In this document: in pieces, positions 45,105-58,435 of the stretch
Numbering within the stretch: the first letter of the stretch is position 1
Layout: each line of letters starts with the position of its first letter
Origin: Leptoclinus maculatus
Taxonomy: Eukaryota; Chordata; Actinopteri; Perciformes; Stichaeidae
Assembly: GCA_032191485.1 (NCBI GenBank)
Contig: JAVDOI010000041.1
Coordinates: 469,501-533,500 of the forward strand
Length of the DNA: 64,000 bases
Reading direction: 5' to 3'
The notes under the pieces: model-generated
Told to the model about the DNA's origin: nothing
The model's input: only the letters and a program-made list of their open reading frames with translations
The model's database searches: none
Made by a program: the position numbers and the translations under genes

Positions 45105-48100
45105 ACTCTGTCAGGCTGGTGAATGGGACTAGTCTGTGCTCAGGCAGACTGGAGGTGAAGTCTAACCAGTCTAACCAGTGGTGGTCCTCAGTGTGTGAAG
45201 ATGACTTTGACCAGCAGGATGCAGAGGTGGTCTGTAGGGAGCTTGGCTGTGGGGCTCCTTCAGTCCTCCAGGGGGCGCTCTATGGAGAAGTGGAGGCTCC
45301 AATGTGGACCAAAGAGTTCCAGTGTGGAGGCCATGAGTCTGCTCTCCTGGACTGTAGAAGCTCAGGCTCAGATAGAAACACCTGCTCACCTGGCAAAGCT
45401 GTTGGACTCACCTGCTCAGGTAGAAGAGGAGCTGCAGCTTTGATCTGGTTAATTTCTGTTCTACTGAAACTCACTTTGTTCTTTACTGATGACTCTCTTG
45501 TTTCTGTTCAGAACCTGTCAGGTTGGTGGGAGGAGACAGTCACTGTGCAGGAACACTGGAGGTGAAACATCAAGGAGACTGGAGACCAGTAGATGACTCT
45601 GACTCGATCCTGAAGAAAGCAGCTGTTGTCTGTAGAGATCTGGACTGTGGCTCTGATGTTTCTATCAGACGGAGAGAGGAGTCCTCATGGAGATTTGTGT
45701 GGAGGATCAACTCTAACTGTAATCACTCTGGATCTCCTCTGAGAGAGTGTTTAACATCAGGTTACTCTTCCTCCATCCTGAATGTCATCTGCTCAGGTAA
45801 GCCCATCAGTGACATCATCTATGACATCATCTCTGACAGCAATGTTTCCAGTATGTTCCTTCCTCCCTCACAGTGACAGTTGTGGTGGTAAATATTCCTC
45901 TACCCTCTTTGCGTGAGTCTTTTAAAGCTGAAATAAATAATACTGAAAACCAGGTTGTCTTTTAAGTATTAATTCTCTGCGCAGAGAAGGTTCAATCATC
46001 ACAACAGAATGCGTACAGTCTCAGTGAGGAAGAACCAAGAACAAAGTGAACAAGCTTTCTTTATACAGAATGAGCAAAGGTGGGCCGATGGCCAATGTTA
46101 CAGACATTTGGTCTCAGACTGATAGAAACAATGAACAACAAACGGCCAGCAACCCAAACAAGCGGCCCAAAGGCCTTGGTGGTGGAACATTCTCATACAA
46201 CACAGTTAGTTATCTTTGTGAACAGGCAAGGGAGAATTCTTCTTCTGCACAACAGAGACACGGTGAAGTTCAACAAAGTTCAGAGTAAAACTACTTATGC
46301 ATGAATACAATATACTGAGTAGAAATATATACTACGTTAAAGATTACCATTACACAGTCAGTGGGTTTCCATTGGACTGAACTGTAAAGTTATTCAGGAC
46401 AACGACATCCTGAAGTGTAGAGAGGTGGGCTTGTTTCTGGAAGCTTCAAACCCTCCATAGACTGCTGAGCTCCACCTGAGAGGACACACCTGTCTGTCTG
46501 TCTGTCAGACCTGTGACATCACGTCCTTATTCAGGGTCCATCTTGTTCAACGGAGGGTAAACGTGAACTTTTATCATCTCTCTGTGTTTACAGACCTGCT
46601 GCTTCAGCCAATCATCATTGTGTCCTCCTCAATGTACGGGGTCTCTGAGGCCCAGCAGCAGGGGGCTCGGGTGCTCAGGCGCTCCACCTTCACCTTCTGC
46701 TGCTCCATCCAGCCACAGTACCCAGGAGGCTCCTTCCAGCTCACCTTCACCTCCTCCAACTCAGCACACAACTACACCCAGCCAGCTGTCAATCACTCTG
46801 CCGACTTCCTGTTTCCTGCTGCAGAGCCCGCCCACCAAGGAAGCTACAGCTGTGTTTATCACCTCTGTTTTTAATCATACCTTCTCCTCTGAGAGCCGTC
46901 TGCTCTCCATCACTGTCTTAGGTAAGCTGACTGTTTACATGCAGGTTTGAAGATGATTGGTCCAAACTGACTGAAGATGATCAGCTGACCACAGAGTCCA
47001 TGCATGTTGTTGTTTCTGGAATCACACGGTGACTCCTGTCGTTGTGTTACACATGTCATATAGTAACCAAACCTAAACAAAGTCTATGAATGGCAACAGC
47101 TAACAATCTACTGTAGGACAGAGCAGGTTTGGTTACCAGGATAACTCTGGTTCTCTGAGAACTGAAGCAGCTTCTGACGTGACCAATCACAAAGCTCCAC
47201 TGCCACCACATCAGTCATAACACCCCTTAGCCCCCAACTCACCATATTCAAGTGTAGTTCCTCCGCCTATCAGAAGCAAGAAGGGCGGTGTGCTCCGATG
47301 CCTCACTCAGAGAACCAGGGTTATCCTGGAAACCAAACGTTGAGACAGTCGTTAACGACAGCAATTACACTTTCAATTGACTCTTCACTAAGTCCCGCCC
47401 CTCTAACATAACTGGCCAATCACAGCGTAGCATGGTCCAGCTCTGACCAGCAGCTCTGGTGATGAAAACAGGACGTAGGTGATGACATCATTGTAACATG
47501 AAACCAAGACTAACCAGATTCTCTCTAGTGACCACCAGGGGGCGACTCCTCTGGTTGTATAGAAGTCTATGAGAAAATGACTCTACTTCTCTCTTGATTT
47601 ATTACCTCAGTAAACATTGTAAACATGAGTTTATGGTCTCAATCTCTAGTTTCAAGTCTTCTTCAATACAGCATGATGTTCATTTAGTAAATGATGGTCC
47701 ATTTAGAGTCAAACAGACCATAAAGCAGGGGATGCTTTAGGGCGGGGCTACACAGTGATTGACAGGTCTCTACCAGAGACGTATACTGCGTCTCTACGTC
47801 ACTCCTCCTCAGTCCAGATATGGTCACTTCCTGTTCACTGGTTGCAAAAAACCAAGATGGCGACGGCCACAGTCCACAAACCATTGAGTGACGTCACGAC
47901 GACTACGTCCACTTCTTCTATAACGTCTGTGGTTCAAACAGTGAACATGAAGTAAACATGAAGAGTAATACGTGTCAGTGATTGTAGATTTCAGGGTCAA
48001 TGGGAGCTGTTGGACTCATGATGTGATGTGATGACTGTCCATGTGTTTGTTCAGATCCAACACCTCTGATCATCAAAGCGATCGTCCTGCCGCTGTTTCT

Positions 48101-48698
48101 GCTGGTGGTGAACATTGCCCTTTACTCCTACTGTAAGGTACTGACACACGTCTGTTGTTTAGACCAGCCACTGAAATGAAGCTCTCGCTCTGTGTTCAGT
48201 GAACTGAAGACAGGTGTGGTGGCCCGTTCTTTGTTCTTCTTCCTATATACTGGGCCACGTTACGGGGCTCCGTTTCTGACTCACACATCAAACAGTCCAA
48301 ATGACAACTCTTGCAGACGCTGATTCCTTTGCCGTCACTTGATTGATTTATTTTCACTTTCGACAAATTTAACAGCAAAACATAATGAGTTTAACGTGAG
48401 GTGAAAGACTGTCCCGATGCCCCGTTCTACACAAAGGAAAAACCAACTCGAGACTCAGTCCCACCTCTTCCTCTGATACCAGCTGATCCTGGAAAAAAGC
48501 TAAATTAGAAATGATGATTTGTAATCAAAACTAAAACTATGGCTCTAACAGGACTGTGCTGTCATGTCTCTGCAGGCCAACAGGGGGCAGATGCCGTGCA
48601 GACAGAAGAACACTGAGCTGGATCATTATATCCTGGTTGTTCCTGAAGAAGAAGAAGAAGAAGAAGAAGAAGAAGAAGGAGCTCAGGGAGCAGAGTAG
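45105..48698 (+). pseudogene. SRCR-SRCR-Ig receptor, copy B, frameshifted in the Ig exon
   Basis: Exons 45105-45419, 45512-45796, 46594-46921, 48055-48137 and 48576-48698 correspond one-to-one with copy A. The first SRCR exon has one fewer SNQ unit (9 bp, in frame). In the Ig exon 2 bp are missing near 46865, so the reading after the second Ig cysteine becomes YHLCF and stops at 46872-46874. The membrane helix and acidic tail are still open in the DNA but out of frame. If transcribed it would give a soluble, truncated two-SRCR protein or be degraded by nonsense-mediated decay. The Glu run of the tail is longer and uninterrupted here. Confidence 0.85.
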
Positions 48699-49257
48699 CT
48701 CCTCCAAGGAGCTCATCTCACATCCAGATGATTTCTACCACACAACCACCACCAGCTCCCTTTGATATGCATGTTCCCTTAAACCAGAAGGCTGAATATG
48801 ATATCACATTATTATAGCCCGTCTTTCTTCCTCTCAACAATGTGTTGGTCTCTCCACACGTTCTGACTTCCTGTCTGTGGCTCTCAGCTCCAAGCCCATT
48901 GGTTCCTGCTGAAGACGTGACTCTTTAAAAACACCTCACAGATATAAAGTTTCATTTAAAAGTAGATTTGAGAGCAGGTTTACCAGAGTCCAAGCAGAAA
49001 CCAAAGACTATGAGGAACAATGTTAATGTGAGATATTAGAATAAACATGAAACATTGACTTCTATCTTCTACATTCTGTAGAACGATACTCAATGTTGAC
49101 AATCTGTTGCTGTTTGTCCTTTAAAAATATAATGAACTTCATGACTTCACTTATTGTAGTGAGCAAGATTTTGGCAGCAGGACAACATTTAGCTAAAAGA
49201 TAATCATAATAATACAAATATGAACAACGTCCCGCTGTGATCAGCCCCTAAAACCTC

Positions 49258-50013
49258 ATTTATTTGTCATTCAGAAATGTTACTATTTTGCTCATTGTTG
49301 TTCTTCATGATTTTACTTCATTTTGTAATTAAGGCTTTTCTTATTTCGTAAGAATGTTGTTATTAAGGATTTTGCTTATTTGTTATAATTAAGGATTTTG
49401 CTTGCATCATAAGACGATTTTGCTAGTTTTTTTATAATTAGAGGGTTTTACTTAAAACATATGCATTGTGGTTAATTTAGTAATTTAGGATATTACTTAT
49501 TTCATAAGAATTTTGCTTATTTTGTACTTGATGAATGTAAATAATGTTGCAATCAAGGAATTTACAATTTTTGTTATAGTTAAGGATTTTGCTTATTTCA
49601 TAAGAACATTGCCATTATGGATTTAGCTTGTTTTTTATAATTAAGATTTTTGCTTATTTCACAATAATTTAGCTAATTTTTGTTCTTCGTAAATTGAGTT
49701 AATTTTGTAATTAAGGAATTAAAAAAAAATAATAAAGGATTTTGCTTAAATCATGAGCGTTTCGCTTGATTTTGTAATTAACAAAATTACCTTTTTCATT
49801 CAAATGTAACTTATTTTATACTTCATGAATTTACAATATTATGTAATTAAGGATTTTGCTTATTAATAATATTGTAATTATGTTTTTTTCTTATTTCATA
49901 AGTTTATTTAATTTTCTAAATAAGGATTTTGCATATTTCATAAGAACTTTGCTTATTTTTGTATTTAAGTATTTAGATTACTTTTGTGCTAAAAGGATTT
50001 TGATACAAAATAT
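49258..50013. repeat. AT-rich degenerate minisatellite, copy B
   Basis: Same array as 5035-5790 with only scattered substitutions, confirming that it was already expanded before the duplication. The rest of 48699-50550 is gene-free, as in copy A. Confidence 0.7.
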
Positions 50014-50554
50014 CCTCCAAATCAAACAATGTGAATAAAATATGAACACATACGTAAAACTAAACACACATACTTTGTACTGCACAGATACATGTAGTAC
50101 TAGTACTACTTTAACAAAGTACTTTAACCTTCTAGTAACGAGCCCTATTTTTAGGCTTCTGCTCGAAAATACTATACCCATACTCAAAGGGGCCTTACTC
50201 TCTAACTACAAGGTCTATTTGAATAATAGACCTTGATTATTAAATCACAATTATTGATAATACTATATTAAATGAGGCTATTGAAAGCCTATTGAAACCA
50301 TCCAGCATCATAGCAAATGATGGCAGTAGTCATACAAAAAAAGAATTGGAGTGAATAGAGTGAAGTAGGCCAGAGCAAGAGACATAAACGTACGAGAGGT
50401 CACGAAAGGTCGTCATTTGAGAAACAGCCTCTCCAGCTGTTCCATTGTACTTTTATAACTTAAATAACGATATATTTAACTTCCTTTATCCTTGTACATG
50501 CACAATCTATCACATACAGCAGTTTGGCATCATTTTTGAGAGCTAGAATCTTCT

Positions 50555-51225
50555 CCAAAGCCTCTTGGGGCCGCCGACTCACGGCAGCATGCGCTATAGC
50601 GTGTGTTTGAGTGCACATTTCTTAGCCTGTGGTTGGTCAATTCAATACTACGACACATCTATACACGTGTTAGGATCTAGCCAATGCAGTGGAGGCAACA
50701 GGCAATCAGTTTTGATTGACAGGATCGTTTTCCGGAAAATCCCGATTTATGCAGGCGGACCCTGCGTAAAAGCCCGATTCTCAAAATGTTGAAACGTGGT
50801 CCTCCGGGTTTATTTGACCCCCCTTCGTTCAGGAAATACTTTTATCAGACAGTAAAACCACAGAAGAAGTCGAATTCACCGGTAAAAATGGATTATGAGG
50901 ACTATTTCGTCAAGATTTATCTCATGGTGAGTGCAAATTCAGAATTCATCAGCGGGGTGAATGGCTTGTTTATGCTCACTGTTTTGCGGGTAACGTTTGA
51001 ACCGTTTTACGGAGAGTAAATCCGAAGTGTTCGGTAGAATCCGGGTGGAATGCTAATGCTGTTAAGTAGCAAGAGGAGCTATCGGAGCTAATAGATCGCC
51101 GGTCGGAGGACTTTTTCGAGTGCGTATCTTGTGAAATGAAAGCGAAAAAATGACGATATTTTGGTAGCTGTTCTGAAAGGTTCTGTTAGATCGTGTTTAA
51201 TTGTGTTTTCCGTGTGTAAAATGTT
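50555..51225 (+). promoter_or_regulatory. CpG-containing promoter/first-exon-like block, copy B
   Basis: Counterpart of 6330-7000. The open frame from 50786 to the donor at 50926/50927 is kept. The inverted repeat upstream has one mismatch (TTTATGCAGG versus TTTACGCAGG in copy A). Confidence 0.35.
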
Positions 51226-51490
51226 ATACATGGTTCTGTTCATCAGAAGCTCTTCGTTAAGCTGGTATACGACATGTTTGTAGGATTATTATATTTGTTG
51301 CTGAACATTGCATTGTGCGGTACCACTCGGCACTGCTCGGTACCGCACCTGCCCCAATTGGGCGCCTGCTCTGTGACTTGAGGCCTTGCAGCTGATTGTC
51401 ATGTGTGCCTGATCCTTGAATTACAGAGTTTTTGGTCCCTATGTATATGATCAATTTTAAGGTGGAAACTCTTCTCTTTTCTGCTCCCAG

Positions 51491-54400
51491 GTTGAAAATG
51501 AAACCCGATGTGGTTCTGAGACGTCTGGCCATTGCCGTGGCTTCTAATGACCACAGCTACACGCCTCAGCTGGTCTCCGTTGCGGTCGGGAAGAACCGGC
51601 GTTCCCTGCAGGAGATCAGAGATATCCGGATCCCCAGCAATGTCACGGGCTACGTAGCCCTCTTGGAGAATGCCAACATCACACACCCCTGTGAGCCACC
51701 ACCTGTCGATCTGTCTGCTTAGTGGAGTGTTTATTTACCTCAGGCTTGTGTGTTCCTTCACCGATGACTTGGAGAGGAACTGTCTTTCTCATATGCACCC
51801 CTCCTGTGGAGACAGAGCTTCTGTCAGCTACAGAAGAGCAGATAGTTGGGTGGTTAAATGCCTCACTTTGAATCCTCATGCAAGCCTCCATAAAGTCTTG
51901 ATTTCCACCTTCACCCTCAGGTCTCAAAGGACCATATGTGGAGACACATCTACCTTTTATTAGAAGTTGTCTAGCCACACAGAAGCAAGGCTAAAACACA
52001 CAAGCTCTGTTTTTGCTAGGGGATATATATTTATATATATATATATATGAATGAATGAGGAAAACAGAAACTGAGGATCGATTGGTCCAGGCAGCTGTGA
52101 GCAGGAAAACAGCTAGCAGAGGTTCAGATAATGGTGACAAGTTCATCATTGTATTTTGATTATGTGGCTCTGTATGATTTGCAAAAATCACAATGAGCCA
52201 AATAAAATGCTTTGCATTGGATTTAGTTTCTCATATTTGCGATTAGGTTAATTTGTGTCTCCCTCAATCATCATCAGCTCTCAGAGGGAGAAGCAACCTG
52301 TTGTGGCATTCTTTTTGCGTGATGTATTCCATCAGTCTGCTAACTGCATCATCTCTTCTGGCACCAAACCCCAGACATCAAGATTAACATGAAGCGGTGC
52401 CTGAGCGACGGATGTGACACGCGGATTCGTGTCTTGAAGACACTGGGCTATCAGATTACCAAGAGCAAAGAGGTGTCTGTTTCGGATGCTTCAGCCATCT
52501 GGTACCTGTCTCTCCTCACCTCCTTGGTCACCGCATCCATGGACACCAACCCTGCTCTGGCTCAGACTGTCCTTCAGAGCACACAGTAAGACACACCCCC
52601 CTTGTGGTTTTGAATATGTAATAGAAAGAAAGAAAGAATGTGTGTAAGTGTAGTGTTTTGTCCAGTGCTTGTGTTCTGAGGGCTTTTTTGTGTGTCTTGT
52701 GTTTCTCCTAGACGAGCCTTACGACACATGCCTCCGTTGTCCCGAACACCGTCGTCCACAGAGTTCCCCAAGTTCTTCTCTTTGAACATCCTGGAGGAGG
52801 TGGATGGATTTCTCCTCAGGATAGCAGAGTAATGACCTGCTGCGATCATATCAGCACACTCACCCATCACTGCCACGCTCAGCTCGTAACGCTGACGTCA
52901 TCGCGTTGAAAACTGACTCAAATCAAAGTATTGATTTCCCAGGGCGATAAAACTCTATTTCCGTTCCGTTTGATCTGTAAATCATTAACAGCAGCAGCAG
53001 CAACAACATGACTAAAATAAACCTCACTGGCTAATTATCAACCATAGTTCTGTAGGCTATGTTTATTCACACATACAGTCGACATTGTTCCCACAATGTT
53101 GGTCTAAACTGGAGTTTTTGTCAGCAAATTTTGGAACATTTGGAATTCATGACCCCGCATGAAAATATACTTATTTAGAGGAAATACGCCTGACACTCTG
53201 AAATAGAGCCACAAAAGATCATTTGATTGGACACAAGTTGCACTTCCAAACTAACTAGTTTGTTCTTTGCTCCCGTGTAGCTGCTGTGTGAGTCCCGATG
53301 CAGAATTGACCCTCCTGGCCTTCGCTCTGGCCAGAGGCAGCGTGGCAAAAGTGCTCCAGGCGCTGTCCTGCATCAGCGATCATTTAAAGACGGAGTACGA
53401 GGCCTCCTCCCTCATCGTGCCTTTGGCCTCCGTTAGGCTGCGGCTACTTAATCGCAATGGTAACGCCCTGCTTTACTCTGATTCACACGAGGCCGTTTGA
53501 AACCTTAGACCAGGGAGAGAAAGTGCTGAGCCGACAAGGAGGAGATGCATTAGTGGACTACTCGGTGGAAAATCGCTTATTCTGTTACAAAGCTGCACTT
53601 CAGTGTGGTGAAAGTTGCCTCCCAGTATAGGAATGAAATGATAACCTCTATGGACAATGATCAGCTGATGTCATAGGGAATGTCATAATGCGTTGTGTTA
53701 CAGGGAAGCCCCTCCAGTTGCACCTCCATAACCAAATGTTTTTACACTCCAAAGGTTTCCTCACAGAAGGTGGCAGAAAGAGAGCCAGTGTGATCCTGTC
53801 GACAGAGGACCAGAGTAACTTCCAGATCACTCCGATGAAGATCAAAGTGAGGCTCCGTTTGATTTCACCGTTTCATTGAGAATTTCAAAGCGACGGCGAC
53901 GGAGGATTTCCGGTGCTTAACGCTTCCTCTCCGGTTTGTGTGATCGGGTGTGAAAAGGAGCCATTGGTGTGAAATGCGGCCTGGTGTTCACTTACAAGGA
54001 GGAAGACGCTACAAGGACTTCAAAGAGTTTGTACGAGACAAGTAAGGATCCCTTTACAGCCGGCTGAATCTTACTTTTCACGATATTTCAGAGGACAGCT
54101 GTGATGAGCAGAAACATGCTGCCAAATGTATTACATGCAGGACAATCTAAGAAGACGATACTGGTTCAGTATAGTTAGTCTGTGTGAGTTCTGGCACCCC
54201 TCAGCAGTGTGGGGGTCTGCCTTAGTGGTTCATGTGAATGGCTGACACACCATTCTGTCACCTGACCTGCAGTGTGAAGATTCCAACACAGTCAGAGGAC
54301 GAGCCGATCGGCTGCTTTGAGCTTGAGGATGACTGGAACGATGTGGAGATCAAGCTGCAGCAGTGTCGCGTTGCAAAGGTACACACTGCATCCAGGACAC

Positions 54401-55573
54401 ACTTTGTCTTTCTTCCTCACATTTCAACCTCATCATTTCATTCTGTAACACTGTTTTGTGTTACTTCAACATCTTGTTATTTGGTAGTATTCAGGGCTTC
54501 CTAAATGCACTAAAAAGAGAACAGGTATGGCTCCATACTAAAGTAGGCTAAATGAAGGCCATCGTTTTCAATGTGCTGTCATTGTCAAGGAACAACAGCT
54601 CTCATTCTTCTGTTTTCCTTGTCTCAGTTCCTGATGGTGACATTCCTCTGCACCAGGCAGGACTCTGCCGAGCGCCTTGGAGTGCAGTCCCTCACCTTCA
54701 GTGGCTATCTGTGTCCCGGGCCAGAGAGGCTCGGAGACCTGGACAACCTCAGTCCAGAGGGGGAGAGCTTGGACTGTGATGCTGCCACTGGCCTTCGTCT
54801 ACTTAACAAGACCCTCTTCTTCATCCAGCAGCTTACAGGCGACATGGTGACTGCTCATCACTACCGCAGTAATCATTTAAATATCAGTAATATCAATAGA
54901 TTTTGGTGGGATTACCGTGAAATACCACTCTATAGCTGAAGACATTGCACGTTGTTTTCAGTCTGCCCACTTATTGTCATTAGGAGACACGCAACATGTC
55001 CTTTTACTGTACTGCTGAACTGTTGAGGGTAAAGGGATACTTCATATGTATGATGGTTCATGTGTTGTGTTACTTTGTTGTTGTTGTTAAAGACTGTCGC
55101 CCTCTCACTCCATTTCTGCAGGATGCCGCTCACTTCAAGCAGAAGTATCTTCTGGACTTCAGTGGTCTCGGCCTGAACCTCTTTTGGAATTCTACAGTAA
55201 ACTCAGGGAGATGTGAGTAGCAGTACTGTCACTGCAGCCATAAGTACAACAATAATGACCATTTGGCCTGATCAGGCTCATTGGTCAGTCACTGGAACAC
55301 ATGCATTGGTATGAGGGTCTCACTTGTAATAGAGCATTTGTCTTTGTCACAGTGAGGGAGAGGAGGTGTTGAAGAGCAGAGTTCTGCTGCTCCAACTGAT
55401 GCAGAACTGTTTCCCCATGCTGCCCGACCCGCTGGATCCCCGGGGCCCAGAGGAGAGCAGAGGGCCAGATGAAGGAGCCACAGCAGCGGCTTGTCCATCC
55501 ACGTCTAGCAGTGCAGAGCCTCCGTCTGAACCTGTTAGGGCCGTCTGTGAACTCTACACTCACCTTTGCCTCG
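51491..55573 (+). pseudogene. zzef1: zzef1 internal fragment, copy B
   Basis: Exons at 51491-51690, 52375-52585, 52712-52828, 53281-53459, 53704-53846, about 53948-54041, 54273-54378, 54628-54846, 55122-55212 and 55353-55573. It shares with copy A the TGA in the sixth exon (53951-53953), the GG in place of the acceptor AG and the frameshift there. It adds a private 1 bp deletion in the ninth exon near 55189 (TGGAATTC versus TGGAACTTC), which shifts the frame in FWNFYSKLRE. It is clearly nonfunctional. Confidence 0.85.
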
Positions 55574-56077
55574 GTAAGAACCCGCCGGCTTTGGTACAAA
55601 TGGGAGTAGTGAGACGTGTTTGGTGGAATGGTCACCAATGGATAAAGCAATCACAAGGAACGTTCATGTTGTGTTGATTTCGGCGGCCCTTGTGGACAAT
55701 AGCGGTAGTGTTTCTATGAGCACCAGCGGCTCATGTCGTGAAGGTCTTGAGCTGTTTTGGAAGCGTGTGAAAGAAGGATGCAACAGATGTCGAATGTGCT
55801 TTTTAAGCCCAGCTGTTTGCAGGATGCACAGCAATGATAGCGCAGCAGAACAATTTAAGTTCTTCTCTTATCTTATGAGGTAATGTACCTGAATTCGTGG
55901 CTATGTAATATTAATAACCGTAATATGACGATGTTGAAGCAAAGTAAACTTTGTTTAAAAACAAATATATGAACCACTGAAATGTTCAGCAACTGAGGAA
56001 GACAGTAGCTGTGCAATGAGATAATAAGATAACGGGAAACAATATGCTGATGCGTCTTCATCTGTGTTTGTTCTCAG

Positions 56078-57360
56078 ATCAGTTTCTTTAAACTGGGTTC
56101 AGAAAATCTCACCCAGCAGTGGGAGGACTTCCTGGGAACCATAGGAACCAGTGTCCAGAAGTAAGACTCCCCCCTCCCCCATCACCTCCTCATGTTTGTT
56201 TGTTCTACAGTCAAGGTCTCAAATGCTTTGTTTTATTTACTTGAACTCAGTTTAAGTTTGAGATATTGACTCATAAATAGTCACTGATTGTTTTGTGTTA
56301 CACTCAAACAAATTGCTCCCATATTTACGCCATTGACTGGACTGAAAACAAATCAAACATAATACAAAATAAAATCATACAAGTAAAAAGATGTTAAACA
56401 TAAACTAAACATTTAAAATGAGCTGTTATCTGGTGTTGAAGTTGAAAATAAGTTTTGCCGTTGGTGTCGTCTTCCAGGACCTAACGTAGCTCTTCTTTGT
56501 GTCCCTCAGTAAGACGGGGCTGGTGTCTTCGTCCTGGGAGCGTCAGTACTTCTTCACGCAGGGCGGTAATCTGATGCAGCAGGGCCGCGGCGAGGTGGCG
56601 GGCGGTCTGGTCACCGACCTCGACAACAGTTCCGTCATGGCGGTCGACTGCGACGACCGGCGCTTCTGCTTCCAGGTCACTTCCTTCGATGGCAAGAAGT
56701 GAGAGGACTCCCGCTGTTCTTTAACATTTGTGCTTCGAGATGTTTTCTCCATTCTTAAGTGTTCAAGACACGGAGGAGTATAAATGCCACTTTTGTGCTT
56801 TTCGTCAGGCTGGTGTGGCTGCAGTCGGAGAGCAGGAAGGACTGCGAGGAGGTAAAATGATTTCTTTCTCCTGTCACGTGACCTGCTCTGTTTTTGTCTT
56901 CACGCCGTCTCCTCTGCTGCTTTCCTCCTCCAGTGGATCTCCACCATCAACAACATCTCCAAAAGGATCTACCTGAGTGAGAACGCAGAGGTCTGTGTCC
57001 TACTTCCCTCATTAACTTCCATTTCATGTGTTTTTATTTACTCGGTCACTGGTCGTTTGGCAGCCATCTTTAGATGTAGTCCAGCCTGGTTTCACACTTC
57101 TGATTTGTCGATTTGATTAAAGAACGTAAGTCGACCAATCGGAGCAAAATACATGTCCGCATATATAAAAGGACGTCTTATGACCTGGTACTACCACAGA
57201 CATCGCACATCCACAAGTCACCACCACTGTTAACTAAAGTCAGACGCTGTCATCCCATTGGCAGGAGCTGGCAGCCAGAGTGAACCAATCAGCTCTCGAG
57301 GCCGTGACGCCGTCGCCGTCCTTCCAGCAGAGACACGAGAGCATGAGGCCCAGCAGGTAG

Positions 57361-57397
<37 letters not shown>

Positions 57398-57683
57398 TGT
57401 GAGACTTTATGTTAGAAGACCACCAGTGTCAAAACATAGTGTAATCAACAACCTCGTAACCAATCAGCTGTCAGATATAATGAAGACCGACTCTCTCTCT
57501 CAGTAAAGGGCGAGCGGGCCGAGCGAGCAGCATCAGCTCTGTCGGGTCCGAGCCGTCGCCCGCCCTCTCTGTGCTCTCATTGGACGCCCTGGTTGCCCCG
57601 GACACGCCCATCCAGTTTGACATCATATCCCCCGTCAGCGAGGAGAACTCAGGACAGAGCAAGACGGCAGCAAAGTCCGGCAG
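56078..57683 (+). pseudogene. appl1: appl1 internal fragment, copy B, one exon lost
   Basis: Exons 56078-56160, 56510-56698, 56809-56851, 56934-56990, 57265-57356 and 57504-57683. The 162 bp exon at 12145-12306 in copy A, together with its flanking GT and CA tracts, is deleted here and replaced by a few filler bases near 56247-56262. Because 162 is a multiple of three and the phases match, splicing the neighbours together would keep the frame while dropping 54 residues between the BAR and PH parts. No PTB domain, as in copy A. Confidence 0.8.
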
Positions 57684-58003
57684 GTAGGTGTGTGTATGTA
57701 GGTGTGTGTGTGTGTAGGTGTGTGTATGTAGGTGTGTGTGTGTGTAGGTGTGTGTGTGTAGGTGTGTGTATGTAGGTGTGTGTATGTAGGTGTGTGTGTG
57801 TGTAGGTGTGTGTGTATGTAGGTGTGTGTATGTAGGTGTGTGTATGTAGGTGTGTGTGTGTGTGTGTGTGTAGGTGTGTGTGTATGTAGGTGTGTAGGTG
57901 TGTGTGTGTAGGTGTAGGGGTGTGTGTATGTAGGTGTGTGTATGTAGGTGTGTGTGTGTAGGTGTGTGTATGTAGGTGTGTGTGTGTGTGTGTGTGTGTG
58001 TAG

Positions 58004-58037
<34 letters not shown>

Positions 58038-58434
58038 GTGTGTGTGTAGGTGTGTGTAGGTGTGTAGGTGTGTGTGTGTAGGTGTAGGTGTGTGTGTAGG
58101 TGTGTAGGTGTGTGTGTATGTAGGTGTGTAGGTGTGTAGGTGTGTGTGTGTAGGTGTAGGGGTGTGTGTATGTAGGTGTGTGTATGTAGGTGTGTGTGTG
58201 TAGGTGTGTGTATGTAGGTGTGTGTGTGTGTGTGTGTGTGTAGGTCTGTGTGTGTGTGTGTGTGTGTGTGTGTAGGTGTGTGTGTGTAGGTGTGTGTAGG
58301 TGTGTAGGTGTGTGTGTGTGTAGGTGTAGGTGTGTGTGTAGGTGTGTGTGTGTAGGTGTGTGTGTGTGTAGGTGTGTGTATGTAGGTGTGTGTGTGTGTG
58401 TGTGTGTAGGTGTGTGTGTGTGTGGGGGGGGGGG
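57684..58434. repeat. GT-type minisatellite, copy B (expanded)
   Basis: About 750 bp of GTGT punctuated by GTAGGT, almost twice the copy A length, ending in a G-run directly before R. It contains an internal higher-order duplication: the GTAGGTGTAGGGGTGTGTGT area recurs near 57907 and 58151. Confidence 0.9.
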
Positions 58435-58435
58435 G

